From positions 5,451,001-5,515,000 of the forward strand of contig JAJEKV010000049.1 of NCBI GenBank assembly GCA_021234155.1: a stretch of 64,000 nucleotides of DNA, written 5' to 3'. A program made the translations under genes and the position numbers. Below the pieces are notes generated by a model. The model searched no databases. It saw only the letters and a list, made by a program, of their open reading frames with translations, and was not told the origin of the DNA. The DNA is from Isoetes taiwanensis. Lineage: Eukaryota > Streptophyta > Lycopodiopsida > Isoetales > Isoetaceae. Position 1 is the stretch's first letter; the number at the start of each line of letters is the position of its first letter. Positions 34,461 through 45,743 of the stretch are shown piece by piece.

Positions 34461-37269
34461 AAAAACCAAAATTTTAGTACCAAAAATTTTGATTTGTATT
34501 CGCATCAAACCATCAGAGTACACAGAACAAGTACTGCCTCCCACGAGGCTATATACATGAAAACCACGTATACAGATAACAAGACGACAACACAAGATAA
34601 CTAAATGCACACGTACGCTCCGCCAGCTATCAAACAGCCTGCACAAGCTTCCACGTGTTAGTAACATGCATAAGAGTTATCCAGTAGTGTCAACACGAAG
34701 CAATGACTGATGACTGCAAGAACACACATGGAATCCACCACACGCACCATAGTATCTGCCAAGCAGACACACCCCACCATATCTAGGCAGTACGTCGTCT
34801 AGAACCCCCGCTGGTGGATCCAATGTCAGGGAGAAATTGCAGGCATGATAAGGACGCAGGCTACTTGACTGTTGGTTCCGCATGCCACTGTCCCATTACA
34901 GTGACAAGCTTACCTCACAAGCACCTCTCGTTCTTATTTAGACAAGCCACGCTCATCTAATATTATGTCCTGCATAAAACTCCCTCGGGTAGCACTTATT
35001 GTGCTCACCCCAGTACCGCTAAGATACTGCAACAGTGGAGCATCGCTCCACAATGGATACTCTGCTTTCACTGGGCTGTCGGTAGACATAGGATATTGTC
35101 CCATACCAATATCTTTCGCCCACCTCACCAGCACTCACAAGTACCCAGGTAAAGTAAGCATAGGCTTATTCACAGAAGGAATGGCTTATGCCAGCACACA
35201 CGGTGCCTCCTCAACACAACCAGCATAACCCTGGTGGCACTATAACCCGCATAAGCTTGGCAGCACTACAACAAGCATAAGCCTGGAAGCACTACAGAGA
35301 TCTTGGCCTGTGCCAAAGGGCAACACCCGAGTTGCCCACTCGCAGAATTATTATACTAGCTCAGTTTATAGCAGCTAACACAATTCTGTTATGCCAGGCT
35401 CAGTAAGTAGAAGAAGAAGGTAACGGACTAAGCTAGAGTGCGGTCGTGCAAGCCTGCCCTTCTCCAGAGGGAGAATTTATCAAGCACTACTTATATTAAC
35501 AAGGAGATTCAAGTCTTACAATTAATCCTTCCGGTTACTGAGGTTAACCACCCCAAAACCAGCCCTTGTATTTGAAGTAGTCCTTGAGCAATTCGGCCTG
35601 CACCAGCCTCTCTGCAAATCGTCCTTACTTCAACCTTCTCTCCAATACCTTTGTTTCTTTTTATCAGGCTTCTCCGCTTGTTGCTTCCAAAATCCGGCCT
35701 TCCTGAATCCGGCTTCCCTGTAACAGTTTACAACAGGCCGCCGCCTTATTGGAAACCCCTGCCCACATGGCAGGGCGACGTGGCAGCAGGGCGATGCTGT
35801 CGGAAAAGACCCTATGGTCTGGGTCTGGCCTCCGGCCACTCACTTTATGCTGCCCGGGGGCACGTAGGTGGCATCCCCCGATTAAGGGGTGCTCACCTTT
35901 TTAGAACCCCAATGGTTTTATAAACCATTATAACTTTTAATTAGCTTCAATGGTTATTCACCCAATATGCTTTGCTAGTTCATGAAACCGTATTTTTAGT
36001 ACATAAGGTTTGGAAGGTTAATGGGGTGTATTGTATGAATTTTGGTATGGGAATAGGGCAAAAAGGCATCTTTGGTTTTCCTGTATTCATGGGCGGCATT
36101 TTTTGGGCTCGAGCGTGGCCGACCATGGCTTGATAGAGCTCGGTTTTAGAATGTAATTAGGGTTTTCTTCATTAGGTTGCATTTCGTGGGCCTGATGCAG
36201 GAGCCCGAAAGTAGAAGGTTTTCCTGGCCGGATTTGGAAGATGTGATGCGCTGGAGCACTGTTGCAGGAGCCGGAAGCAGGCATGTAGTTTGCGCTTCTT
36301 TATTCCAGACCTACATCGCCATAGCTTGAAGGTAAAGGTTTTTTGTTCATTTGTGAGTGCTTTTCTTCAAATCCGGCCAAGGAGAAGTAGCAAGAGACTG
36401 GTAAACTTAAAATCTGCATTAACGTTTGCATGGGATTAGCCCCTGCCCTTTAAGGGCGGGTGGGTTGCTTGGAGCTGCGCAATGTGCAGGGGGTTCGAAT
36501 CCCCAGGCCTGTTTCTTCCTTGTGCTTGCGGATGGCGGCCCCTGGCTTGGGCATCTCGGCTGATGGCAGTGGCAATGAGGGCCTCAAAGTTTATGTAAGG
36601 CTTGCAACAGTGGCAATGGAGGCTTGAAGGCGCAGGCTTCAAACGGATCACTGAGTTTTTTATTGTGAGGCATGAACTTTTTATGCCTTCTAGCGTGTGG
36701 CACAGCTTGCTCTATCCATCTATGGCGTGGGCATTAGAATAGCTGCATTCTATTTTGGGGTCAACCTGATATTGGGTTGTATGACAATGGTTGTCAAAGC
36801 TCCTTGAAAATAGAGCCACCTCAGCGTTTGACCCCATCTCACGCTGAGGTGTAGTGCTAGGATGGCCCCAGAGGGCATATGCCTGAAAATATTTCCAGAT
36901 CCAACGCCCGGGAATCGCCTAGAGCACTCATCAGAGGTATTTGCAACCTTAACTTAGTATAACATCATATGCATTGCCTTGTTATTGCTTGAAGGGAAAT
37001 AATTCTCAAACCCAATAACCAGGCAACGTCATATCCTAGTCTACCATGCCGTGGTGCACCGCGACAACTTAGACTAGGTGACATGCGACCATTACACATC
37101 TATGGACATATATATCATAGAAAATTCCATTATGCCTAATATTGATATCCATGCACAAAATCACACAATGGTTTGCGAATTTATTTTAGGCATAACAATA
37201 CGTTTCCCCCCTCCCCCGATTTCTTGTCCTCAAGAAATCGCCTTCCACTCATAGAGCCATAACATCCGG
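34461..37269. other. Non-coding stretch
   Basis: No gene is supported. Small features include degenerate AGCATAA…GCACTA repeats near 35225-35300, a 9-bp-stem hairpin CCTCAGCGT/ACGCTGAGG at about 36829-36851, and a tRNA-promoter-like segment described separately. Confidence 0.5.
36455..36512 (+). other. tRNA-like / SINE-like Pol III promoter segment
   Basis: A box-B-like GGGTTCGAATCCCC lies at 36491-36504. An A-box-like TGGGTTGCTTGG lies about 30 bp upstream at 36461-36472. A full cloverleaf does not form cleanly, so this is more likely a tRNA-derived SINE head or a tRNA relic than a working gene. Confidence 0.35.
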
Positions 37270-37710
37270 AAGGTACAAACATGCAAAAATTACAAGAAGA
37301 AGTCAAATAACCTAAAAATATCGCCAAGATATCCAGATCTTTCTCAAAAAATGATGCTCCACTGTTGCATGTACCTCCAACCGACGAATCTGCAAGGAAA
37401 ACATGTTGGGACGCATGCATTTCAAGAAAATCATGAGAAAATCGACAGATAATCATGAAAATATACAGATTACAGGAAATAATCGTGTTGAACTTATAAA
37501 GAACCTGTTAGAAAATGCTGAGCCAAGATCAAAGATGCATCAGAAAATGGAAGCGCCAACGCCAAAATCAACGCCAAAAGATTGAAAAAAGGAAGCAACT
37601 CAGCAAACAACACTGGAACAAAGCAACAACTGAGCAAGGAAGGCAAGCGCCTAATGGAGTGCCATTGCCGACCTCGCCAAACTGCCGGATTGAACAAAGG
37701 GGGAGCACGT
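37270..37710 (+). repeat. Composite repeat family, module B copy 2
   Basis: It matches module B copy 1 (30648-31076) with small insertions such as the GCAACAACTGAGCAAGGAAG segment near 37624. Confidence 0.7.
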
Positions 37711-37882
37711 GGGAAATGTGGCCTGCCTCTAGCATTTCGAGGGGAAATGTTCGGTGGCTGGCCATTACGCGAGGTGCGGCCACTGGCTCGCCCTAACGGG
37801 CTCGCCAGCTGGCCTTACCCCGCGTAATGGTCAGCCACCGAACATTACCCCTAACAAAATGTTAGGGCAGGCCACATTTCTC
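37711..37882. repeat. Foldback element, copy 2
   Basis: The outer arms begin GGGAAATGTGGCCTGCC (37711) and end GGCAGGCCACATTTC. The inner arms are ATGTTCGGTGGCTGGCCATT / AATGGTCAGCCACCGAACAT. The tip carries a further small palindrome (GGCTCGCCCTAACGGGCTCG). Confidence 0.85.
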
Positions 37883-38445
37883 CATGTTATCACCATTCTT
37901 ACATCCTATAAGTTTCTTGTCCCACCTGGCAGGCTGCTAGTGCCACCTGTCCTAGCTAGTGCCATTTGGCAGTGCTTGTGCCAGCTATGCCAACGCCAAC
38001 AATACATTCAAATTCACAATACATTCAACAATACAATTCAAATTCACATTATTTCAAGTAGTCACTGATACCAAAATTTCATATTACAAAGTTCAGTTTC
38101 CATTCAAAATTTGCAGTCTGCAATTCATTACAAAAGTAATTCTACAGGTTTTCATTTGCCATCACAGGCATTCAACAGGTTTTATCAGATGACAGACTAC
38201 CAGATTTTTCAGAATTAGAAGATTCCCCATGATATTTCTGCATAACACAAGAATATGGACCAAGACAGAAGGATATGGAGCTATGGCAAAGAAAAATTGT
38301 TCCAGATCTATAAAAAGGAGCAACTGGAGCTCAAATGCGAAATGAAGAAGGGAGGAAAAAAAAACGAGATGGGCTATGGAGCTTGATCTGACATAACAGT
38401 AAAAAAAGAGATGGATAAGCGGACTGTAAATGCTAGGCAACTGCA
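37883..38445 (+). repeat. Composite repeat family, modules A2 and C2
   Basis: Continuous A then C modules as at 29735-30300. This is the best guide to the unit order B-foldback-A-C. Confidence 0.7.
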
Positions 38446-38729
38446 CAGAACAAAATCATTAAAATATATAGATTACAAGAAACAATCATGCTGAACCTAT
38501 AAAGAACCTGTCAGAAAATGCTGAGCCAAGGTCAAAGATGCAAGCGCCAGTGAAAATCAGAAAATGGAAGCGCCAGCACCAAAATCAATGCCAAAAGATC
38601 GAAAAAAGGAAGCAACTCAGAAAACAACACTGGAGCAACGTAAAAACTGAGCAAGGAAGGCAAGCGCCTGACAGAGAGCCATTGCCGACCTCGCCAAGCT
38701 CGCCGGATTGAATAAAGGGGGCAGCACGT
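38446..38729 (+). repeat. Composite repeat family, module B copy 3 (5'-truncated)
   Basis: It shares ACCTATAAAGAACCTGTCAG and AAAATCAATGCCAAAAGAT with the other B modules. Confidence 0.65.
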
Positions 38730-38848
38730 GGGAAATGTGGCCTGCCCCTAACATTTCGAGGGGAAATGTTCGGTGGCTTGCCATTACGGGAGGTGCGGCC
38801 ACTGGCTTGCCCTAACGAGGCCGCACCCCGAACATTATCCCTAACTAA
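38730..38848. repeat. Foldback element, copy 3 (right arm truncated)
   Basis: The left arm GGGAAATGTGGCCTGCCCC is intact. The right side keeps only GAACATTATCCCTAAC, so the hairpin is incomplete. Confidence 0.7.
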
Positions 38849-39264
38849 AATTGCTAGTCAATGCTAATTGAATTTGTAAAATGGTAGTATCAAAGTTTGG
38901 GCAGCCCTTCCCTAATGGCTCGTAATGGCCTATGCAGGAACAATATAGAAATAGGGTCGCAAATATACCCTGGAGTTTATTGTAGTGCTGACACATGTCA
39001 GCCGCAAATAACATGAAATGGAAGTTAGATCTTCTGATTCCGTGTGACCTGTTGTCCCGTTAAACTTTTTGGGTTGCCCGAATGGCTAACCCTAGGCGTG
39101 TAGCAGAAAGAGGCATATTTTAGACATGTATCAAAAGATGTTGATGTTGAAGATCTTTGTTGAAGTTGAAGATGACGACTGGGATTAACTGCTGGCAATT
39201 CACCACGAGAAAAGCCGTGAACGACGGAGAAGAGAGGCAGTTGGGTTTGATTGCATGCATGCAT
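38849..39264. other. Non-coding stretch
   Basis: No gene or RNA is supported. It leads into the PPR pseudogene. Confidence 0.4.
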
Positions 39265-39720
39265 GAAGGCACTTTTTTTTTTCCAGTCACTAATATTGTT
39301 CTCGAATTTCATGGCTTGGTGGATTGCGTGCAAATTTTTTATATGTTGTCCCAAATCGATGTTGTTTCATGGAATATTTTGATTGGAGCATATGCTCAAC
39401 ATGACCAGCAGGTGGAGACATTTCTCTAAGTCAGCCAACTTTTGTTGGAATATAAGAAGCCTAATAGAATTATCTTCTTAAATCTTCTTTCTGCTTGTCT
39501 GTCTCCTCACGATTCAAGATTTCGTAAGTTCATGCATTCATTTTTAACCATGGATTGCAAACAGAACTTTCTGTGCAAAATGCGCTTATCAATATATATG
39601 GTAAATACAGAAGTCTAGATGATGCATTGGCAGTAATTTGAGAAATTGCAGCATTACAATGTCATACCATGGACAGCTATAATCCAGGCACATGTCCAAA
39701 ATGGCCATCACATGAACCTT
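39265..39720 (+). pseudogene. PPR protein fragment (PLS-type), broken
   Basis: Fragment of a pentatricopeptide repeat gene. Members of this family bind organellar RNA and, in the PLS class, specify editing sites. Recognisable pieces in order are VTNIVLEFHGLVDCVQIF and IDVVSWNILIGAYAQHDQQV (39310-39420), then NLLSACLSPHDS (about 39480), TELSVQNALINIYGKYRSLD (about 39560) and NVIPWTAIIQAHVQNGHH (39655-39710). They occur in more than one frame, with a stop after …VETFL and another after …ALAVI. The order matches successive PPR motifs. No start, organelle-targeting peptide or E/DYW domain is present. Confidence 0.75.
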
Positions 39721-40374
39721 ATACATGAAGTGCCCCCTAGGATGAGGTCGGTCACTCATTTTAGGTGGCGCTTTAGATATATTCAAATAAGAAAATCGAA
39801 AAGGGAGTAAGCCTAGAGCGCGACCCTCTTGAATGGTTTTCAACTCACCAGGCTTGATATTGTTCGTGGCAAACAATATAGATTTCTTGAAATTATTGTT
39901 ACCTCCTTTAGAAAGAGCGAGCTTTGCTCTCGCTCTCTTTTGGGGCCTCTCTGTGTCAATGTAGCTTATTTACTTTGCTAGGTTATATTACACAAAGAGG
40001 TTCCAAATGGGAGGTTGAGCAGAAATCGTTCGTTCTAGAGGTAAAAGTTCTCGTATGCAAGTTGCTATGACGTCAGAGGTGAGAGCGTATCCTAATTTCA
40101 AGCCAAAGTGGTTCCTGGGCTTTGTCCATCTATATAGCGGCTGTTAGGCACCAAACCATGGAATATCCTAACTCCTGCTATTGATGGAGAACCTCGAGCG
40201 GTACTGTGACTAGAAATTAGAGGACGCGCCCCCCTCGGCGTCGTGGTGGATTGCACAAGGACGGAGGTAACAAGGGTTTTGAGTAATCTACTTTTATTGT
40301 GGCCACGGATGATACAAGCCTGGTGGTTGCTTGCGATTCTGTGGGTTCATTAGAGATTAGTGATTGATGAATGA
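39721..40374. other. Non-coding stretch
   Basis: No gene is supported. A short imperfect palindrome (AAAGAGCGAGC…GCTCTCGCTCTCTTT) lies near 39911-39940. Confidence 0.45.
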
Positions 40375-40493
40375 AAGCATCGAGACTTCCCAATCTTTCT
40401 TTCCCCACCTCTTTGAGCAATGTAGCTTAGTTTACATTCTAAGTTCCATTGTTCAAAGAGGCGTGAAAGCAAGATTGGGAAGTCTCGATGCTT
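40375..40493. repeat. Long hairpin 1 (~47-bp arms)
   Basis: Left arm 40375-40422 (AAGCATCGAGACTTCCCAAT…) and right arm 40447-40493 (…ATTGGGAAGTCTCGATGCTT) are near-perfect reverse complements with a 24-bp loop. The loop itself contains a CTTAG/CTAAG stem. It may be a MITE-like foldback, a MIRNA-like precursor or a copied inverted duplicate. The sequence does not decide. Confidence 0.85.
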
Positions 40494-40534
40494 GCACTCA
40501 GGTCGAATGTCGAACCCGAATATCACTTGTGGAT

Positions 40535-40772
40535 CGTCCCATCCACTAGATAGGTAAGGCGTAACTTCGGTATGCCAAATTGGCATTTGAATGCCATCGG
40601 GATCGTGTATCTGTACCTCCATTCCTTTGGGCAGCACCTGCCATGTAAACCCATTAGGTATATAGAGCATGTGCCACCCAAAGGAATGGAGTACAGATAT
40701 AGGGTCCTGATGGCATTCAAATGCCAATTTGGCGTACGGGAGATACGCCTTACCTATCCATTGGATGGGACG
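40535..40772. repeat. Long hairpin 2 (~97-bp arms)
   Basis: Left arm 40535-40631 begins CGTCCCATCCACTAGATAGG. Right arm 40677-40772 ends CCTATCCATTGGATGGGACG. Both contain TGGCATTTGAATGCCAT / ATGGCATTCAAATGCCA, and the loop is about 45 bp. It lies only 41 bp from hairpin 1. Open frames running through the arms are not recognisable proteins. Confidence 0.85.
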
Positions 40773-41294
40773 ATGGGACGAAAATAATGGGACACGGTGA
40801 TACATAATCATTGGAGAGTGGATCGTGTATCTAGTGAAATCTCATATCCGTCAAAGTCGGCTCGATTGATCCGTGGCTGTTTGACCCCTTGGCATGCGTA
40901 GATTACTTCTCATCAGCAAGATTCTGTGGCATGCGAAGGGGCAAGCAGCAACGGAAGTCAAGCCGGCTTTGGGGGGAGGGGGGGGAGGTGAGGTTTCTCT
41001 AGGCACTTAGATCGATTGAGGTTATACATGAATGAAATATGGAACGAAGTTACAAATTGTTGAAGTGACCAGAACCATCATACATGAAAGAAACATAGAA
41101 CACGGTAATGAAATATATAGAAGACAAAAACTTATAACAAAAAACTTTATTTTTTATTAATAGTGCCAGAACGGTTACAATAATTTGAAAATCCTCATGA
41201 ACAGTTACAATAGACTGAATATACTCATCACATCATCTTTCTAGGCAGCACCATCTTCATCAGTTTCATCATCCAGGGTTCCGTCCTCTTCTGC

Positions 41295-44200
41295 CTACTG
41301 GCCTAGGTTCAACCTCCTCTTGCCTTTACCCTTACTGCAACGTCCTCGAGATGTGTTTCTTCTGATACGTCGCCTGTTTATCAGGGTAATTGGCATTGGA
41401 GAGTCCGTTGGATCACGTACAGTTAAGTCCTCAAGCGGATCTCCTGTATTACTTTCCTTTTTTTTTTTTTTTTTTTTGAGGGAACGGGTGGATTTTTATA
41501 TTATATAATAAAAGGTACAATGTTTCAAAGCAAGAACAGAATTACTACAGGAGTAATCTCAACATATTCATCCTGTTCTTGCAGAAACTTATTAGATGCT
41601 CTAAGAGCAAGATTTTACATAAATTGCTCTAGCTGATGCACTTGAAAGGATCAAATAGTCATCCTGCCTGGTAACCAGAAGATGTATAATGATACCTGAA
41701 CAAGCCCTGTAGGGTACTCAGCTAAAAAATTCAGGCAGATCTTCCTGAGATATTGGGAAATAAAATGGGAATATCTGACAGTATATGTATGAAAGAAGTA
41801 AAATAGAATGAAGCTCAAGCATCAGTACCTGAGCAAGCTCTCACCCAAACATATCAGTATTTGAGCATAAACCAGCCAAGCATCAGTACTTGTTTTGGTT
41901 ATGCAGTTCTTGGCACAGCAGTACCAAAGAACTGAGAGCTTAAATTAATCATTTTATCTGCAAAACTGTCATACAATCTGCTGCCTATAATCTTTCCATT
42001 CAAATCTCAAAATCTTAAGATCAATCCACAAGAATCCACTGTCCTAGAAACATCATTCTAGATCATCCCAAACATCATCAAGACCTTTCTGCTAGAAAGA
42101 AAGAGCAGGACGAAGGGAAAGAAGCCAACTGATAGAGAACTTGGGTAAAATATCTAATTCAAAAATCTGAAACTTCATCACTTACTAGTGCTTTGCCCAA
42201 TTTCTGCTCCATCTTATGGGCATCTGCGCCGTTTCGATGTGTCTTGGCCAGAAAGAAAGGTAGAAACTAGCATCTCCAGCAATAAAGTCTGTCCTATACC
42301 TGTTACTAGAGATTTGCCTGCCCTTCCAAACTTCCGAGCAAGAACATAGAGCTTCTCTTGAAGCTAAAGAGCAAAAAATGCCACGTTAGTGGCTTACCAG
42401 CAAGAGATCTAGAAAGAACCGCTTTGATGCTGCTACAGGTTCTTGAATTTCCAGAAAACAAGTTCTGCATCAGACGCCAATTTCCTGCTAGCATCAGAAT
42501 CTCTGACCTGGAAAGAGCTAAAGAGCCGAAGCAGTGCCGGACTGGGAGGATAGGGTGGTTCCCTTCCTCCCCTGCCGCCCTAGCCGCAGGCGCAGGTTCG
42601 TGCGCCAAGAACCATTTTTCCCATTCCGTTCATTGCTTCTGTATTACTTGCACCTGGCCCTTCTGTATCAGACTCCTCTTCTGTATCTTCGCTGTCGTTT
42701 GAGTCGTCCGAGAACATGTTCTCATCTAAATCATCTTCGGCATCGACAAAATGGGTACGTTGAATGTCCTCATCAACATGGTTAGCGGCATTTACAGCAA
42801 GCAGCTCGTCCTCACTGTCTTCGAAACTGTCCTCTTCCACTTCGGAATCTGCATCGATGAAAGGGAACTGTAGCTTATCGACTACGGCTGCGCCACTGTT
42901 GCGATTCAAAAGCCGCCAGCTTGAGAAGTTATATACAAGTTTGTCAGCCTTCTTATGCAACAGACGATTTCGTGTGACACTGTGTATGTACTTATAGGCA
43001 CTCCAATTCCTCTCACTTGCACTATTGGAGGATACCAAGGAGAGGATAGTCATTGCAAGGGCCTGTAATGTATCAGTAACTTGTCCATGGGCTTGCCACC
43101 ATGCATAAGATTCCATATTTGGTTCCTTCTTATGACTCTCCAGTGCTTCGTGAAGCTCTTCATCTGCCCACCTTTCACTCAAGTTCTGGTATTCGGTTAA
43201 CTCGGCAATGAAAAACTTATAGTCCGAGCTGTTCGGATAATACATTTTTGCAACCTTCTTCAACGAACCCATAACCTCTTTATCTGTATGCTGGTCCATG
43301 TCGTAGTTGTGTGGATCTAAGGCATGTGCGGCGCCATGAAGGTCATTATACGACTTCTTCCATCGTACAATGAAGTCCCTCAGTAATGTTGCACGCTTGG
43401 CATTGTCAAAGGGTGCGTTTGGCCCGTCAAGTTGTAGGAACGATTGTATCGAGTGCCAACACCTCCAGACCTTGCCAGTACTTGCCATCGAAGAATCAAG
43501 GGTTTTGATGGCATGACAAACAGCCTCACAAATTCTTTACGCCTTTCCAAAATGTCTCCCGCCCAAGCATTTCTCGAAGTGCAGCAGCTTTCTGCCGGTG
43601 TTTTGATGCATTTTTGCCCTTCTGCCTCCTCTCCCATTCAAAGAAGTTTGTATGGTTGAAGGTCGAGATAATCGGGTCACGACACCTAAGCACTCTTTCA
43701 AGACAAATGTTATTGGAACCAAACCGAGTCTGGCCAGGATTCATAAGTGCTAGGGCCTTCTGATGTAATAACTTGTATATGGCGTAAATTGCGAGCTTCT
43801 TTGTGATGAATTTCACGAGACGACAGGTCTTCTGAATGGGATCTTTGAACCAAGTGTGCTGTGAAAATTAGTCCTTGAGCAATAAGTTTAGACAATGGCA
43901 TTGGCAGCTGGCCGCGTGCAATCCTGGAAATTCAGACTTCAACAATTCACCCGCTAACTTATAACTAAACGTGTTATCCATTACAACCTGAAATATTCTC
44001 TTCGGTCCAAAACTCTCTATCACAGCCTTTGTTTTCTAAAAAATCTAATCTCCTGTCACTTGATCAGTTTTAGTTTTCACGGTCTTCAAAAATACTTCGC
44101 CCACTAAATAGACGATCATGAAGTTTATAAGGTGGTCCTTGTTTACATTGCTCCAACCATCAGTCACTAGTGAAGCCGGTCTGGCTTCACTAACACGACA

Positions 44201-45032
44201 CAACTTCATCTCCACCTTCTCGACTATTTTCCCGTGTATTTCATCCACCATTTTGTTATTGGCATGCTTGTATGAAGGCAGCCTGAAAGCTAACCCTGCT
44301 TTGGCAACTTCTTGGAAGGCTTCTTTCATTTCTTTGTGTTCTAAGACATGTGGAGACAATCCGGCATATAAAAATGCCTCTACAACCTTCAATTGTGTCT
44401 TCTTCAGTTGCTCTAATGTTAAACACTGGTCAACCCTCTGTTGCTTAGTCTATCTTTCCACTATTTCAATTGTCTCTGCCATTCTTTTTTTCACCCGTAC
44501 TTAACCCTCCTATCGACCCTAGTCCACCCTCTGGTTGGTACATTGGCGCTGCAGGAGGGGTGGTGTAATTGATCTCTTCTGCTTGGCACGGTCACGGTCC
44601 TTGACTATCCCTTGGCTATGTTTTTCTGTTGATGTTCTTTTTTCGACCCAACACTTCAATTGCATCTTGTCGTATGTCAGCAGATGCCGTACAAGTTTGC
44701 ATCCCAATTTTAGAGTCCCGTAAAATATGAGCTCGAATTCTTGTCGCAGATCCATTTATTGACGTGTACCCACAAAATACACATTGCCACTCATTCTGAC
44801 CAAATTCCTTCACAAATCCCCACTCAGGACCTCTCCTTCGACCACCAGTATCTCGACATACAATTCTTCCACGTGCTGCTGCAACTCCCGTGGCCTTGCC
44901 ATGACCACGCGACGGCCGTGCACCCCTAGATGATGATGCATGATGGTCGGCGACGCCGGATGTAGATGCATGGCCACCAGCGCCGCCTGATGTAGATGCA
45001 TGATACCAGCTGCCATCCCTGCTGCTATCCAA
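41295..45032 (-). pseudogene. hAT-family transposase (BED finger, DUF659, C-terminal dimerisation), interrupted
   Basis: Transposase of a hAT DNA transposon, decayed. The N-terminal part (45032-44616) has a BED-type zinc finger: WQCVFCGYTSINGSATRIRA, then a His and a downstream Cys. The DUF659 region (44392-43890) carries LVTDGWSNVNKDHLINFMIV and VVMDNTFSYKLAGELL. The C-terminal dimerisation domain (about 43060-42900) has SSNSASERNWSAYKYIHS and ADKLVYNFSSWRLL. An acidic tail follows. The frame breaks at 42638, where a retroposon is inserted, and resumes beyond it at 41455 with a basic tail ending at TAG 41295-41297. Frameshifts near 43524 and 43860 and two stops near 44040 also kill it. Terminal inverted repeats were not identified. 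Confidence 0.9.
41455..42638 (-). mobile_element. Poly(A) retroposon inserted in the hAT transposase gene
   Basis: It is flanked on both sides by the 11-bp direct repeat CTGTATTACTT (41444-41454 and 42639-42649). On the left it has a T-run of about 20 at 41458-41477, the poly(A) tail of a minus-strand insert. The 3' end (…AATATAAAAATCCACCCG before the tail) is typical of plant LINE 3' ends. No reverse transcriptase motif is visible in its 1.18 kb. It is therefore a heavily 5'-truncated LINE, a long SINE or a retroposed transcript. Confidence 0.85.
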
Positions 45033-45743
45033 AATTACTGTCTCTGCTCTGCTATTCTAAAGAGTAAAGACTCCTTAATCGTCCAAACTAAAGGCCGATG
45101 TGTATATATGCGAAGGAGCAAGCTCACTACGCATACGTTACATTGACGTCTCGTTCGAGCGTAAAGAGGGAAGGACAGGAACCTATAGGTCTCTAAGGAA
45201 CAGGGTAGGAACCCAAGGTCGAAAAACTCTGGGAAGGAGTTATCTCACTTCACATATTCTGGCGTCAGGCTCCGAATGCAAAACCCACACCTCAAAGGCT
45301 GACCGTTTCCAAAAGAGTATGTTGACTCGACCTAGTAATCAACGTTCGAGGTGAATTTTGGGCTAAACATGTTTTTCTTATATACGACTGCTCAAAACAG
45401 ATCAAACTGTGGCGCAAAAACTTTTTTTCCCTTAACAAAAAGCCCTAAAATGCTTTGCAAACTTTCACGTAAGCGAAAACAACAGTTTCGCTTACGCAAG
45501 TTAAAAAATTTCGCTGGATCAGAGGGGATCTGGAGGACATCTGGACATCCTTGATTGATAGGCAAATACTCTTTCTAGATCAATTCTATTGTGTTGGCGG
45601 ACTGCAGCTTCTGGGAGATCTTCACAATACAAGGAGGGTGGTTAGATTGCTTGCACGGGGATCCTTCACAGCCTTACCTCTTCAAGCTTTTCTTGTTAAC
45701 TGTACATGGTTGAATGATAGCTACTGGGTTGAGCTATACTAAG
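45033..45743. other. hAT 5' flank and LINE B 5' leader
   Basis: No separate gene is seen. There is a hairpin GTAAGCGAAA…TTTCGCTTAC at about 45471-45496. The part from about 45500 is probably LINE B's 5' UTR, but its start could not be located. Confidence 0.4.

Noticed and set aside
42306-42608. 100-codon minus-strand frame as part of the hAT transposase
   Set aside because: It lies inside the retroposon bounded by CTGTATTACTT copies and is not continuous with the transposase frame.
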